Source: Sphingomonas sp. JC676 (lineage in GTDB: Bacteria; Pseudomonadota; Alphaproteobacteria; Sphingomonadales; Sphingomonadaceae). Taken from it: a DNA stretch of 64,000 nucleotides. The notes below the pieces were generated by a model, which had not been told where the DNA came from, did no database searches, and worked only from the letters and a program-made list of their open reading frames with translations. The DNA is taken from assembly GCF_014489075.1 (NCBI RefSeq), contig NZ_JACTGR010000001.1, positions 496,001 through 560,000 on the forward strand, written 5' to 3'. Below are positions 8,314-16,361 of the stretch, in pieces (positions within the stretch are counted from its first letter, which is position 1; every line of letters begins with the position of its first letter). The translations under genes and the position numbers were made by a program.

Positions 8314-8739
8314 GTGGCGCATCTCTACCTCATCGCGCAGATCGCAGGACGCGCCGTGGCGATCGATTCGGACCAGGTCGAATCGGTGGTCGATATCGGC
8401 GAGGTGACGGCGGTGCCGCGCGCATCCGCGCATGTCCGCGGACTGGCGGCGCTGCGCAGCCGCGTGGTGACGGTGGTCGATACGCAATCGGCACTGGGGC
8501 TCGACACGGGCAGCAATGCCAAGCGCGCGGTGATCACGCGCGTCGAGGGACATCACTACGCGCTGCTGGTCGATTCGCTCGACGACGTCGCGCCGTTCGA
8601 CCTGCTGCCGCTCGCCGGCGGCGTGGCGCTCGATTCGGCATGGCGAAGCGCGGGGCGGGGAATTGTCGAGCGCGAAGGCGAACCGATCCTGGCAATCGAC
8701 CTTGCGTCGCTAGTTCCCAGCTCGACCGCTCTACAATGA
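8314..8739 (+). CDS. cheW: chemotaxis coupling protein CheW
   Basis: 141 residues forming one CheW-like SH3-pair domain that links receptors to CheA. Visible features include AGRAVAIDSDQVESVV, the segment VPRASAHVRGLAALRSRVVTVVD and ALLVDSLDDV. It starts with GTG directly after the cheA stop (zero gap), so translation is likely coupled. Slightly short for the family but complete. Confidence 0.9.
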   Translation: MAHLYLIAQIAGRAVAIDSDQVESVVDIGEVTAVPRASAHVRGLAALRSRVVTVVDTQSALGLDTGSNAKRAVITRVEGHHYALLVDSLDDVAPFDLLPLAGGVALDSAWRSAGRGIVEREGEPILAIDLASLVPSSTALQ

Positions 8740-8820
8740 TTTTGTCAGATTAACGCGACGCTTACGCCTTTGAGGCACAACGGCAGCTCAATGACACCTG
8801 CCAACGGGGAACAGGGCACA

Positions 8821-9186
8821 ATGAAGACTTGTCTCGTCGTCGACGACTCGAAGGTGATCCGGAAGGTCGCCCGACATATTCTCGAGACGCTCGATTTCGA
8901 AGTGCGCGAGGCCGGCGACGGTCGCGAGGCACTCGATTCCTGCCTTGCGACTCCGCCCGATGTGATCCTGCTCGACTGGAACATGCCCGTGATGAGCGGC
9001 ATGGACTTCCTGCGCGCGCTGAAGGATTCGGGACTGCCGATCCGCCCCAAGGTGGTGTTCTGCACCACCGAGAACGGCATGGCCTATATCCGCGCCGCGA
9101 TCGAAGCCGGCGCCGACGAATATGTCATGAAGCCGTTCGACCGCGAGACGCTGGAAAGCAAGCTGCAGATCGTCGGCGTGGCCTGA
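8821..9186 (+). CDS. cheY: CheY-like response regulator
   Basis: 121 residues, a single receiver domain. Acidic pocket DD at residues 8-9 (LVVDDS), phospho-acceptor Asp in VILLDWNMP, switch Thr in VVFCTTEN and Lys in YVMKPFD. No output domain, consistent with CheY. The ATG at 8821 was chosen because the receiver fold begins there; the upstream start at 8770 adds 17 unrelated residues. With a truncated CheA the phosphate source is unclear. Confidence 0.92.
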   Translation: MKTCLVVDDSKVIRKVARHILETLDFEVREAGDGREALDSCLATPPDVILLDWNMPVMSGMDFLRALKDSGLPIRPKVVFCTTENGMAYIRAAIEAGADEYVMKPFDRETLESKLQIVGVA

Positions 9187-9210
9187 CGGCCGCGCCGTGG
9201 AGATAGAAGG

Positions 9211-10287
9211 GTGCTGAACCCCCATCCTTTAGCGGGCGCGGCCTATGGCGGCGCAGCCGCCGGCCCGGCGCAGGTGCTGATCGTCGACGATTCGGTCGTC
9301 GCACGCTCGGTGCTCGGGCGGATGGTGGAAGGCACCAAGCGCTTCCGCGTCGCGGCGGCGCTGAGCGATGTCCGCGCCGCGCTCGATTATCTCAAGACCA
9401 ACAGCGTCGACATCATCCTGCTCGACATCCAGATGCCCGGCATCGACGGGCTGACCGCGCTCCCGGACGTGGTCGCGGCGGGCAAGGGCGCCAAGGTGCT
9501 GATCGTGTCCTCCAGCGCCGACGAAGGCGCGGCGGTGACCATCCAGGCGCTGGCGCTCGGCGCGGCGGACACGCTGGTGAAGCCCGGCATCGGCGCATTC
9601 GGCGGGCGCTTCGCCGAAGTGCTGGAGGAGCGGCTGGCCAAGCTGTTCGACGCGCCGCACGATCATGTGCCGCACGTCACCCGCGCGATCCCGGCCTCGA
9701 CCGCGCCCGACGAATTCGATCTGGTCGCGATCGGCGCCTCGACCGGCGGCATCCACGCGCTGAGCCAGCTGCTCCGCGCGATCCCAGCGAGCTTCCAGGT
9801 GCCGATCCTGGTGACGCAGCACCTGCCGGCTTCCTTCATGGGCTATTTCGCAACCCAGCTCGCGGTGCTCGGCGGCCGGCCGTGCGAGGTCGCGGTCAAT
9901 CACATGCGGATCCGACCGGGCCGGATCATCGTCGCGCCGGGCGACGCGCATATGCGCGTCGTCCGCATGTCCGAAGGCGCCTCTATCCGCCTGACCGACG
10001 AGAAATCGCTGAGCGGCTGCATGCCCTCGGTCGATCCGATGTTCGAGACGGTGGCGGACGTTTATGGCAGCCGCGCGCTCGGCGTGGTGCTGAGCGGCAT
10101 GGGGCGCGACGGCTGCGAGGGCGCAAGGCATTTGGCCGACGTCGGCGCGCGCGTGCTGGTGCAGGATCGCGAGAGCTCGGTGGTGTGGGGCATGCCCGGC
10201 GCGGTGGCGAATGCCGGCCGTGCGAGCGCGGTGCTGCCGCCCGCCGAGATCGGCCGGCTGATTGGTCGCGGAAGGGCGGGGGCATGA
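9211..10287 (+). CDS. cheB: protein-glutamate methylesterase CheB
   Basis: 358 residues: an N-terminal receiver (VLIVDDSVVARSVL, phospho-Asp in DIILLDIQMPG) and a C-terminal methylesterase with the catalytic triad visible as Ser in IGASTGG, His in VTQHLP and Asp in SGMGRDG. It demethylates or deamidates chemoreceptors after phosphorylation. Starts with GTG; AGATAGAAGG lies just upstream. Its stop overlaps the cheR start (ATGA). Confidence 0.95.
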   Translation: MLNPHPLAGAAYGGAAAGPAQVLIVDDSVVARSVLGRMVEGTKRFRVAAALSDVRAALDYLKTNSVDIILLDIQMPGIDGLTALPDVVAAGKGAKVLIVSSSADEGAAVTIQALALGAADTLVKPGIGAFGGRFAEVLEERLAKLFDAPHDHVPHVTRAIPASTAPDEFDLVAIGASTGGIHALSQLLRAIPASFQVPILVTQHLPASFMGYFATQLAVLGGRPCEVAVNHMRIRPGRIIVAPGDAHMRVVRMSEGASIRLTDEKSLSGCMPSVDPMFETVADVYGSRALGVVLSGMGRDGCEGARHLADVGARVLVQDRESSVVWGMPGAVANAGRASAVLPPAEIGRLIGRGRAGA

Positions 10288-11153
10288 TGCACGTTCCCGG
10301 CCAGATGGTGCCCGGCGCCTCGAGCACGATGACGATGATCGCCGCGCTGCTGGAACAGCGGACGGGGCAGCAGATCGCGGCCAATCGCGCCTGGCGCATC
10401 GAGACGGCGCTGAAGCCGGTGCTGCGCGAACGCGGTCTCGCCACGCTCGACGAACTGGTGGCGCAGCTGATTGCGGCGCGGACGGGGGAGCTCGCCGACA
10501 AGGTGGTCGATGCGCTCCTCAACCAGGAAACCAGCTTCTTCCGCGACGTGGCGGTGCTCGACATGATCGCCGACGCCGCGCGCGCGCTATACGCCGAGGC
10601 GCCCGGTCGGCGGCTGCGGGTCTGGTCCGCCGGATGCTCGACGGGGCAGGAGCCGCTGTCGCTGGCGATGCTCTTCTCCGAACAGATCGAGGCGCTGGGC
10701 GGCCATATGCCCGAGATCATCGCGACCGACATCTCGCCCGCGGCGCTGACCCGCGCGCGCAGCGGCCGCTTCTCGCAATTCGAGATCCAGCGTGGACTGC
10801 CGGTGCGGCGGATGATGACCTGGTTCGACACCGTCGGCGGCGACTGGGTGGCCAAGCAGGAGCTGGTCCGCAAGGTGCAGTTCCGCCAACACAATCTGAC
10901 CGCCGATCCGGCGCCTCCCGGACGCTTCGACATCATCCTGTGCCGCAACGTGATGCTCTATTTCTCGCTGCCGCTCCGCCGCCAGGTGTTCGACACGCTG
11001 GCATCGGCGATCCGCCCGGGCGGGCTGCTGGCGCTGGGCGCGGGCGAGACCGTGATCGGCCAGACCGAGCATTTTGCGCCAAGCGAGGAATATCGCGGTT
11101 TCTACAAGGCGATGGGGAGCTGCGCGCAGGGATCCTTCGCCGCTACAGGCTGA
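10284..11153 (+). CDS. cheR: chemoreceptor methyltransferase CheR
   Basis: 289 residues. The all-helical N-terminal CheR domain is followed by the SAM-binding domain: WSAGCSTGQEPLSLAML (motif I), ATDISPAAL, and FDIILCRNVMLYF. It methylates receptor glutamates, opposing CheB. ATG at 10284, overlapping the cheB stop by four bases; a second ATG follows directly. An earlier in-frame start would lie inside cheB and is not credible. Confidence 0.95.
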   Translation: MMHVPGQMVPGASSTMTMIAALLEQRTGQQIAANRAWRIETALKPVLRERGLATLDELVAQLIAARTGELADKVVDALLNQETSFFRDVAVLDMIADAARALYAEAPGRRLRVWSAGCSTGQEPLSLAMLFSEQIEALGGHMPEIIATDISPAALTRARSGRFSQFEIQRGLPVRRMMTWFDTVGGDWVAKQELVRKVQFRQHNLTADPAPPGRFDIILCRNVMLYFSLPLRRQVFDTLASAIRPGGLLALGAGETVIGQTEHFAPSEEYRGFYKAMGSCAQGSFAATG

Positions 11154-11194
11154 ACCGCTTGCGGGGCGAGCCCGACGCGCCCTAACTAGCGGCG

Positions 11195-11896
11195 ATGTCC
11201 AGCGGTCTCGCCATCACGCAAGCGCCCTCGCCGAATTTCGACGCGCGGGCGCTGCCGATCACGATGATCGTGCTCCACTATACGGGCATGGAGAGCGCCG
11301 AGGCGGCGATCGCGCGGCTGCGCGATCCGGAGGCCAAGGTCTCGGCCCATTATGTCGTCGACGAGGATGGCAGCATCCTGCAGCTCGTCGACGAGGACAA
11401 GCGCGCCTGGCACGCGGGCCGTTCGCACTGGCGCGGGATCACCGACGTCAACTCGGCTTCGATCGGGATCGAGATCGTCAATCCGGGACACGAGTTCGGC
11501 TATCACAACTTCACCGATGCGCAGATGGGCGCGCTGATCCCGCTCGTCGCCGACATCAAGGCGCGTCACGCCATCACCCGCGGCAATGTCGTAGGGCATT
11601 CGGACGTGGCGCCCGCGCGCAAGCAGGATCCCGGCGAGCTGTTCAACTGGCACGCGCTGGCCCGGCTGCGGCTTGCGTTGCCGCGGCCGACCCGCAACCT
11701 GGTCGATCCCGGCTGGCCCGATGCGGGGTTCATGCTGGCGCTCGAACGCTTCGGCTATAATGTCGAGGATGGCGAGGCGGCGGTGACCGCGTTCCAGCGG
11801 CGCTTTCGCCCCGAGCTGATCGACGGCGAGGTCGACGGCGAATGCCGCTGCATCCTGCTGGCGCTGTTGCTGCCCAAGCCGCAGGGCGAGGACTGA
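11195..11896 (+). CDS. N-acetylmuramoyl-L-alanine amidase (AmiD/AmpD type)
   Basis: 233 residues. The amidase_2 zinc domain (about 20-165) shows the first zinc His in MIVLHYTGM, then AWHAGRSHWRG, GIEIVNPGH and VGHSDVAPARKQDPG, with the second zinc His and catalytic residues. The C-terminal 60 residues (GYNVEDGEAAVTAFQRRFRPE) look like a peptidoglycan-binding PG_binding_1 domain. This order matches AmiD-type cell-wall recycling amidases. No signal peptide is obvious at the N-terminus, so the location is uncertain. Confidence 0.9.
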   Translation: MSSGLAITQAPSPNFDARALPITMIVLHYTGMESAEAAIARLRDPEAKVSAHYVVDEDGSILQLVDEDKRAWHAGRSHWRGITDVNSASIGIEIVNPGHEFGYHNFTDAQMGALIPLVADIKARHAITRGNVVGHSDVAPARKQDPGELFNWHALARLRLALPRPTRNLVDPGWPDAGFMLALERFGYNVEDGEAAVTAFQRRFRPELIDGEVDGECRCILLALLLPKPQGED

Positions 11897-11968
11897 ACGC
11901 GTCCGAAACGGTTTCCGCGCCATTCAACACGCTTCTTCACCCACTCGCAGGTAAAGGAGGGGTATAGG

Positions 11969-11992
11969 ATGAGGCGGAGGTTTGTACCGTGA
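11969..11992 (+). other. possible 7-codon leader minicistron
   Basis: A strong ribosome site (AAAGGAGG, 11953-11960) is placed eight bases before an ATG that reads MRRRFVP and stops at 11992. That stop overlaps the GTG start of the next gene (11989-11991). It could serve translational coupling. It may equally be chance, since the GTG has its own GGCGGAGG. Confidence 0.3.
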
Positions 11993-12318
11993 ACGCCAAT
12001 GGAATCCGCCCCTCGATGATGCCGATCGGCCCGGTGCGCGTGCGCCTGCTGGGCGTGGTGAAGGGCGATTCCGAAGGGCGCGAGACTGCTTCGGTCAACG
12101 CGCCCAACGCTGCGGAAGCGGTCGCCGCGCTCAACCGCGTCGCGCAGGTCAGCGGTGCCGAGGGCGTGATCAACGTCGCATCCGACTATCGCCGCGCCGC
12201 GATCGCCGCGGGGCCGCTGCAGTCGCTGTGGCGGATCGAGGTCCAGGCCTGGGGCATGGCCGTCGCCACCGTGGAGGAAGACGCGGCGCCCGAGGCCGAG
12301 GAGCGCGAAGGCGATTGA
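11989..12318 (+). CDS. hypothetical protein
   Basis: 109 residues, starting with GTG preceded by GGCGGAGG. The compact alpha/beta-looking core (about 10-90) contains AVAALNRVAQVSGAEGVINV and SLWRIEVQAWGMAV, followed by a short acidic tail. The pattern loosely recalls small heavy-metal-binding YbjQ-like folds, but I cannot assign it with confidence. It stands between the amidase gene and rnpB. Confidence 0.65.
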   Translation: MNANGIRPSMMPIGPVRVRLLGVVKGDSEGRETASVNAPNAAEAVAALNRVAQVSGAEGVINVASDYRRAAIAAGPLQSLWRIEVQAWGMAVATVEEDAAPEAEEREGD

Positions 12319-12322
12319 CCGC

Positions 12323-12350
12323 TTGCAGTAAGCGGGCGCTCCGCTAGAGC
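12323..12350 (+). promoter_or_regulatory. candidate rnpB promoter
   Basis: TTGCAG (12323-12328) and TAGAGC (12345-12350), separated by 16 bases, end about six bases before the expected 5' end of RNase P RNA. Confidence 0.4.
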
Positions 12351-12354
12351 AGGG

Positions 12355-12739
12355 ATTGCCAGAGGGTTGGGCGGCCGCGGGTGCGCAAGCACGCGAGGAA
12401 AGTCCGGGCTCCACGGAAACGACGGTGCCGGGTAATGCCCGGCGGGGGCGACCCCAGGGAAAGTGCCACAGAGAGCAGACCGCCCACTGGCCCCGGACTA
12501 GATCCGGGGCAAAGGGCAAGGGTGAAAGGGTGCGGCAAGAGCGCACCGCGCGACCGGCAACGGAAGCGGCACGGCAAACCCCACCGGGAGCAAGACCGAA
12601 TAGGGACGGCATATGCGCCTCGTTCCGGCGCGTCGTCCGGGTTGGTTGCTTGAGCGGCGGAGCGATCCGCCGCCTAGAGGAATGGCCGCACAGCCCTTTC
12701 GAGGGTGGACAGAACCCGGCTTACAGACCCTCTGGCATA
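12355..12739 (+). ncRNA. rnpB: RNase P RNA, bacterial class A
   Basis: The catalytic RNA that trims tRNA 5' leaders. The universally conserved CR-I block is seen at about 12393-12414 (GAGGAAAGTCCGGGCTCCAC) and the matching CR-V/3' block at about 12708-12737 (ACAGAACCCGGCTTACAGA, then CCCTCTGGCA). The first helix pairs TGCCAGAGGG near 12357 with CCCTCTGGCA near 12728. Length of about 385 nt is normal for an alphaproteobacterial type A RNA. Ends are set from the terminal helix and may be a few bases off. Confidence 0.95.
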
Positions 12740-12792
12740 TTTCCGTCATCGCGCTGGCGTATAGAGCCGAGCCCTCCTATCTGCGGGACATA

Positions 12793-13329
12793 ATGGCACG
12801 TCAGACACGATCTCAAGACTGGGGCTTCCCGCGTTGGCGCAGTTATGGCGCCGAGCGCGAGGCCGTGAAGGTGCGGTTATGCGACCGGCACGGCTGCGAG
12901 GAGCCGGGCGACCGCCCCGCACCCAAATCGCCCAACAGCCCCGAGCGCTGGTATTTCTGCGAAACGCATGCCGGCGAGTACAACCGTAACTGGAACTACT
13001 TCGAAGGCCTGACCGCCGAGGAGGCCGCCCAGCGCGAGGCTGAGGAGCGGCGCGATACGTCGGGCTATACCGAAGCCAAGTATAATGGCTGGGCCGGGCC
13101 GGGCGATGGCAGCCGCTCGCGCGACGAGATGCGCGCGCTGGAAGTGCTCGATCTCGAAGTCGATAGCGATTTCGATGCGGTACGGCTGGCCTGGCGGCGG
13201 CACGCCAAGGCGAACCATCCCGACGTGAAGCCCGGCGATGCCGATGCCGCGAAGCGCTTCCAGGCAATCCAGGCGGCGTACGAAGTGCTGAAGGCGGCGG
13301 AAGAGCGCCGCACCTGGAAGCCCGATTGA
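12793..13329 (+). CDS. J-domain (DnaJ-like) protein with Cys/His N-terminus
   Basis: 178 residues. The N-terminal part (about 25-75) carries paired Cys and His (LCDRHGC, then WYFCETHAGEYNRNWNYF), a likely metal site seen in alphaproteobacterial J-proteins. The J domain is at the C-terminus (about 115-178), with the Hsp70-stimulating HPD motif in KANHPDVKPGDADAAKRF. There is no Gly/Phe region or zinc-finger domain, so it is not canonical DnaJ. The ATG at 12793 lies 54 bases after rnpB. The frame runs further upstream through rnpB, but that is RNA-coding. Confidence 0.88.
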   Translation: MARQTRSQDWGFPRWRSYGAEREAVKVRLCDRHGCEEPGDRPAPKSPNSPERWYFCETHAGEYNRNWNYFEGLTAEEAAQREAEERRDTSGYTEAKYNGWAGPGDGSRSRDEMRALEVLDLEVDSDFDAVRLAWRRHAKANHPDVKPGDADAAKRFQAIQAAYEVLKAAEERRTWKPD

Positions 13330-13628
13330 AGCAGCACATCCGCTCGAACTGGGCGAATGCCGTTCTCGTCTGCTCTAAATGCTCGAAGAAGCTCCATGGC
13401 GGTTTCGGCCCCAGGGGCAAGGCGCCGCTGGCCAAGGCCCTGCGCAAGCATCTGGGGCTGAAGAAGGGCCGCAAGGCGGGCGCGGGGATCGTCGAAGTGA
13501 AGTGCCTGGGCGTGTGCCCGCGCGGCGCGGTGACGGTGGTCAACGGCGCGGCCTCGCGCGATTGGCTGCTGGTGTGCGAGGGCGCCGACATGGCGGAAGT
13601 GGCGCGCGAGCTGGGGCTCGATGCTTGA
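13326..13628 (+). CDS. thioredoxin-like (2Fe-2S) ferredoxin domain protein
   Basis: 100 residues. Four cysteines in the order expected for a thioredoxin-fold 2Fe-2S protein: VCSKCS near residue 15-18, and KCLGVCPRGAV near 59-64. Its role is probably electron transfer, but the partner is unknown. The start is TTG at 13326, overlapping the stop of the J-domain gene (TTGA), so the two are co-translated. Confidence 0.8.
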   Translation: MKQHIRSNWANAVLVCSKCSKKLHGGFGPRGKAPLAKALRKHLGLKKGRKAGAGIVEVKCLGVCPRGAVTVVNGAASRDWLLVCEGADMAEVARELGLDA

Positions 13629-13680
13629 CTTGGCAGCATGCCGAGCGGACACCTGCCTGAAACAAAACGGGGGAAGATCG

Positions 13681-14103
13681 ATGTTGCTCCAAGTCGGACT
13701 GGGCCTTGCGGCCTTCACCGCCGTTGTCGTTCCGACCGCCGCGTCGAGCGCCCAGGACACGATCGGGCAGCTCTTCGACAAGGCCGACGAAATCTACACC
13801 GAGAAGGGCTATACCGGCACCGGCTGGGAGCGCCGCGGCGAGCTGGCGCAGGGCAAGGAACAGCTCATCCAGGTCACGCTGAGCGGCGCCGCGAGCTACC
13901 AGCTCATCGGCGTATGCGACACGGACTGCAAGAATCTCGACATCCAGCTGCTCGATGCGAACGGCAAGGAGGTCGACAAGGATGTGGAGGACGACGATTT
14001 TCCGATCGTCGGGGCGCTCGCATCAGGCCCCTACACCGCGCGCGTGACGATGACGGCGTGCGAGGGAAGCTGTGCGTTCGGCTTGAAGGCGTTCGCGAAA
14101 TAA
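13681..14103 (+). CDS. secreted protein, pre-peptidase-like fold, hypothetical
   Basis: 140 residues with a signal peptide (residues 1-21, ending ASSAQ). The mature part is rich in short beta segments and acidic residues, with cysteine pairs in CDTDCKNLDIQLLD and ACEGSCAFGL that may form disulfides. The pattern ...LIGVCD.DC..LD..L.D..G..V..D... resembles bacterial PPC-type beta sandwiches. The ATG at 13681 follows GGGGGAAG; a start at 13621 would put 20 extra residues before the signal peptide. Confidence 0.75.
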   Translation: MLLQVGLGLAAFTAVVVPTAASSAQDTIGQLFDKADEIYTEKGYTGTGWERRGELAQGKEQLIQVTLSGAASYQLIGVCDTDCKNLDIQLLDANGKEVDKDVEDDDFPIVGALASGPYTARVTMTACEGSCAFGLKAFAK

Positions 14104-14110
14104 GCTTGGC

Positions 14111-14515
14111 TCAGGCGTATCGTACCGCGGTTTCGCGGACGAGCGCGATCATGTTGGGGATGCCCTGGGTCCGGTTCGAGCTGAGCTGGTTGCGCAGGTC
14201 GAAAGGCGCAAGCGCCGCCTCGATATCGGTGGCGATGATCTCGTCGGGCGTGCGGTCCTGCACGGTGAGCAGGATGAGCGCGATGATGCCCTTGGTGATC
14301 GCGGCGTTCGAATCGGCGAGGAAATGGAGCCGGCCGTCGTCGCGGCGGGTGGGATAGACCCACACCGCCGCCGAACAGCCCCGCACCAAAGTCGCATCGG
14401 TCTTGAGTGCTTCGGGCATCGCTTCGAGGCTGCGGCCCAGATCGATCAGCAGCCGATAACGGTCATCGGCTTCGAGGAATTCATATTCGTCCTGGAGTTC
14501 GGCGAGGCTCGGCAT
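14111..14515 (-). CDS. sufE: SufE-family cysteine desulfuration protein
   Basis: SufE accepts persulfide sulfur from the desulfurase SufS during Fe-S cluster assembly. 134 residues from the ATG at 14515. Family motifs: EYEFLEADDRYRLLIDLG at the N-terminus and the active Cys in VRGCSAAVWV. A start at 14551 would add 12 residues. No suf operon is seen here, so this is a detached copy, common in alphaproteobacteria. Confidence 0.9.
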   Translation of the reverse strand: MPSLAELQDEYEFLEADDRYRLLIDLGRSLEAMPEALKTDATLVRGCSAAVWVYPTRRDDGRLHFLADSNAAITKGIIALILLTVQDRTPDEIIATDIEAALAPFDLRNQLSSNRTQGIPNMIALVRETAVRYA

Positions 14516-14563
14516 GAGGCGGGCTATAGCGCCGGCCCTCGACAATTCCACTGCCTCTCCATC

Positions 14564-14646
14564 GTCACCCCGGCGAAAGCCGGGGCCCCAGAGCCAAACA
14601 GGACGTCGCTTGTGACCCTGGGTCCCGGCTTTCGCCGGGATGACGG
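14564..14646. repeat. REP-like inverted-repeat pair (copy 1)
   Basis: Two head-to-head arms of about 28 bases, GTCACCCCGGCGAAAGCCGG on the left and its near-perfect complement (CCGGCTTTCGCCGGGATGAC) on the right, around a short spacer. It sits just after sufE's 5' side and before the last psp-region gene. Related copies are at 18768, 33456 and 53015. Confidence 0.85.
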
Positions 14647-14650
14647 CATT

Positions 14651-14917
14651 CTACAGATCCACGCCCGCTGCGATCGCTTCGAGCTTGCGGATGCGCTCCT
14701 TGAGGTCCGCGACTTCGATGCGCGAGGCAGCCGAAGGTCCGGGCATCTGCGCCGCTTCGGCGCTGGCAGCGGCCTGGCGACCGGAGACCAGTTCCTGGTG
14801 CTTCAGCGCGAGCCAGCCGCGCCAACCCGAAAGCGCCGCCGCCGTGACCATGCTGAGGCCGGCAAGGCCCGAGACGGCGAGGGTCAGATAGAGATTGGGA
14901 TCGTTGGTCATTGCCAT
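14651..14917 (-). CDS. small membrane/coiled-coil protein of the psp region
   Basis: 88 residues (84-86 if a later ATG is used). An N-terminal membrane helix (about 8-30), then Ala-rich sequence and a coiled-coil segment ending VADLKERIRKLEAIAAGVDL. The LKERI.KLE stretch matches the tails of the neighbouring PspB-like proteins, but the TD...EI..LR end is missing. Last gene of the psp cluster, 21 bases after the previous one. Confidence 0.7.
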   Translation of the reverse strand: MAMTNDPNLYLTLAVSGLAGLSMVTAAALSGWRGWLALKHQELVSGRQAAASAEAAQMPGPSAASRIEVADLKERIRKLEAIAAGVDL

Positions 14918-14938
14918 GTTTCCCTGTCAGGCGCGCTT

Positions 14939-15208
14939 TCAGACGCGGTTGTTGTCGCGCAGCTTTTCGATCTCGGCATCGAGACGCAGGCTGCTGTTGT
15001 TGTCGGTGATCACCCGTTCCAGCACCTGGACGCGCTCCTTGAGCGAGCGGACCTCGTCGCGGAGGCGGGCATTCTCGGCGGTATCGACCGGATCGGCCTG
15101 GTAGGCGGCATGCCTGCCCTTGTTCCGGTGGAGTCCGTAGCGCGCCTTTAGGACGCTGCCGATGGTGACCACGATGATGATGCCAAGAACCATCTCAGGA
15201 CCGTTCAT
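14939..15208 (-). CDS. PspB-like small membrane/coiled-coil protein
   Basis: 89 residues. N-terminal membrane helix (about 5-20), basic stretch, then a coiled coil with LRDEVRSLKERVQVLERVIT followed by TDNN and EIEKLRDNNRV. The tail repeats the LE-R-x-VLERI-x-TD...EI..LR pattern of the genes at 15383 and 15665 and of PspC's C-terminus, suggesting duplication and shared binding. Confidence 0.72.
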   Translation of the reverse strand: MNGPEMVLGIIIVVTIGSVLKARYGLHRNKGRHAAYQADPVDTAENARLRDEVRSLKERVQVLERVITDNNSSLRLDAEIEKLRDNNRV

Positions 15209-15242
15209 TGCATCTACTCCCTCTTGGAGAGCGCCGTGGCGC

Positions 15243-15371
15243 TCAGTTCAGTTGCTGGGCTGCGAGCTGGGCTGCACGCTCGGCGCGGCGGCGGGGGCGA
15301 TCGCGGCTTTCTGCAAGGGCAATAGCTCCCCCGCACAGTGCCGTCAGCACTGCGAACACAACGATGATCAT
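15243..15371 (-). CDS. very small membrane protein of the psp region
   Basis: 42 residues: MIIVVFAVLTALCGGAIALA, then an Arg/Ala/Gln-rich tail ending AAQQLN. One membrane helix or signal anchor and a short basic helix. AAGGA lies about eight bases before the ATG at 15371. It fills the gap between the genes at 14939 and 15383 in the same direction with short spacing, which is the main support that it is real. Confidence 0.6.
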   Translation of the reverse strand: MIIVVFAVLTALCGGAIALAESRDRPRRRAERAAQLAAQQLN

Positions 15372-15382
15372 TTTATCTGTCC

Positions 15383-15649
15383 TTAGTTGAGCGGCGCGTC
15401 GCGCAGCTTTTCGATTTCATCCGCGACGGCGATGCCGCGGTCGGTCACTATTCTTTCGAGGACCCGGACCCGCTGTTCGAGACGTTCGGTCTGGGCAGCA
15501 TATTGGGCGGCCTTTTCGGCAACCATCTGGGCTTCTAGCTCCATCTTGCGATGCTGGAGCGCGAACCAGGGCTTGAGGAATACGCCGCCGATGATGGCGA
15601 GCAGTCCGCAGCAGATGCCCAGGATCGGGATGAGCAGAGGGTTGATCAT
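15383..15649 (-). CDS. PspB-like small membrane/coiled-coil protein
   Basis: 88 residues. A membrane helix at about 5-25 is followed by a long amphipathic helix with TERLEQRVRVLERIVTD and ends DEIEKLRDAPLN. Topology (short N-terminal helix, cytoplasmic coiled coil) is that of PspB. It lies 15 bases downstream of the 15665 gene. Confidence 0.75.
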   Translation of the reverse strand: MINPLLIPILGICCGLLAIIGGVFLKPWFALQHRKMELEAQMVAEKAAQYAAQTERLEQRVRVLERIVTDRGIAVADEIEKLRDAPLN

Positions 15650-15664
15650 GTCGAACTCCTTGTC

Positions 15665-15949
15665 TCAGCGCAGCGCGTCGATTTCGCGGGCGGTGCGCTC
15701 GGCGGGGTCGGTAGCGATCCGCTCCAGGACCGAGAGCCGTTCCTCGAGGCGCGAGATCTGCCCGGTGAGCCGCTCATTCTCCGAGGAGAGGAGCTCGATC
15801 TGGCGTTCCGCGGCGGGATCGCTCTTGGCCGTCTGGCCCTTCCACTCATTCTCCACCGGATAGCCGTGGCGGGCACGGATCCAGTTGTTGAGCAGCCAGC
15901 CCACGGTCGAAATCGCGACCAGGACTACTACGAAAACCGGTCCATCCAT
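15665..15949 (-). CDS. PspB-like small membrane/coiled-coil protein
   Basis: 94 residues. Membrane helix at about 4-22, basic linker, then coiled coil ISRLEERLSVLERIATD ending REIDALR. The ending EIDALR is nearly the same as EIDSLR at the end of PspC, the preceding gene, suggesting a common interaction surface or origin. Confidence 0.75.
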   Translation of the reverse strand: MDGPVFVVVLVAISTVGWLLNNWIRARHGYPVENEWKGQTAKSDPAAERQIELLSSENERLTGQISRLEERLSVLERIATDPAERTAREIDALR

Positions 15950-15979
15950 GGTTCTTCCTCCCTCTTGATAGCCTGCGCC

Positions 15980-16360
15980 TCAGCGCAGGCTGTCGATCTC
16001 GTCGGCGAGACGCGTGTTGCGGCTCGTATAGTACATCTCGATGTCGGCGAGCCGGCGATCGATGTCGCGGAAGGTCGAGCGGACCGCATGCGCCGAGCGC
16101 TTGGGGTTCGATCGCACGCCCTGCCAGAACTTGGCATCCTCGGGCGTGTCGTAGAGACCCACCGGCTTCGGATTGGCCATCCAGGCGACCAGGAAGTAGG
16201 CGATCACCGTCCAGGGGAAGCCGCCGACCAGGGTGAGGAGCACGGCTCCCACGCGGACCCAGGTGACGTCGATCCCGGTATAGTCGGCGATACCGGCACA
16301 CACACCCGACCATTTGGCATTCTGCTTGTCGAGATAATATTTGGTGCGGACGGCGGACAT
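15980..16360 (-). CDS. pspC: phage shock protein PspC
   Basis: Inner-membrane sensor of envelope stress that, with PspB, draws PspA away from PspF. 126 residues. The PspC domain occupies about 7-70 (KWSGVCAGIADYTGIDVTWVRV, then a membrane helix with GGFPWTVIAYFLVAW). The C-terminal cytoplasmic helix has FRDIDRRLADIEMYYTS and ends DEIDSLR. The start is one base after the pspB stop, so the two are coupled. Confidence 0.92.
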   Translation of the reverse strand: MSAVRTKYYLDKQNAKWSGVCAGIADYTGIDVTWVRVGAVLLTLVGGFPWTVIAYFLVAWMANPKPVGLYDTPEDAKFWQGVRSNPKRSAHAVRSTFRDIDRRLADIEMYYTSRNTRLADEIDSLR

Positions 16361-16361
16361 C

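Noticed and set aside
14564..14646. CRISPR-like repeats
   Set aside because: The units are inverted pairs, dispersed and few, with no regular spacers and no cas genes, so they are REP-like instead.
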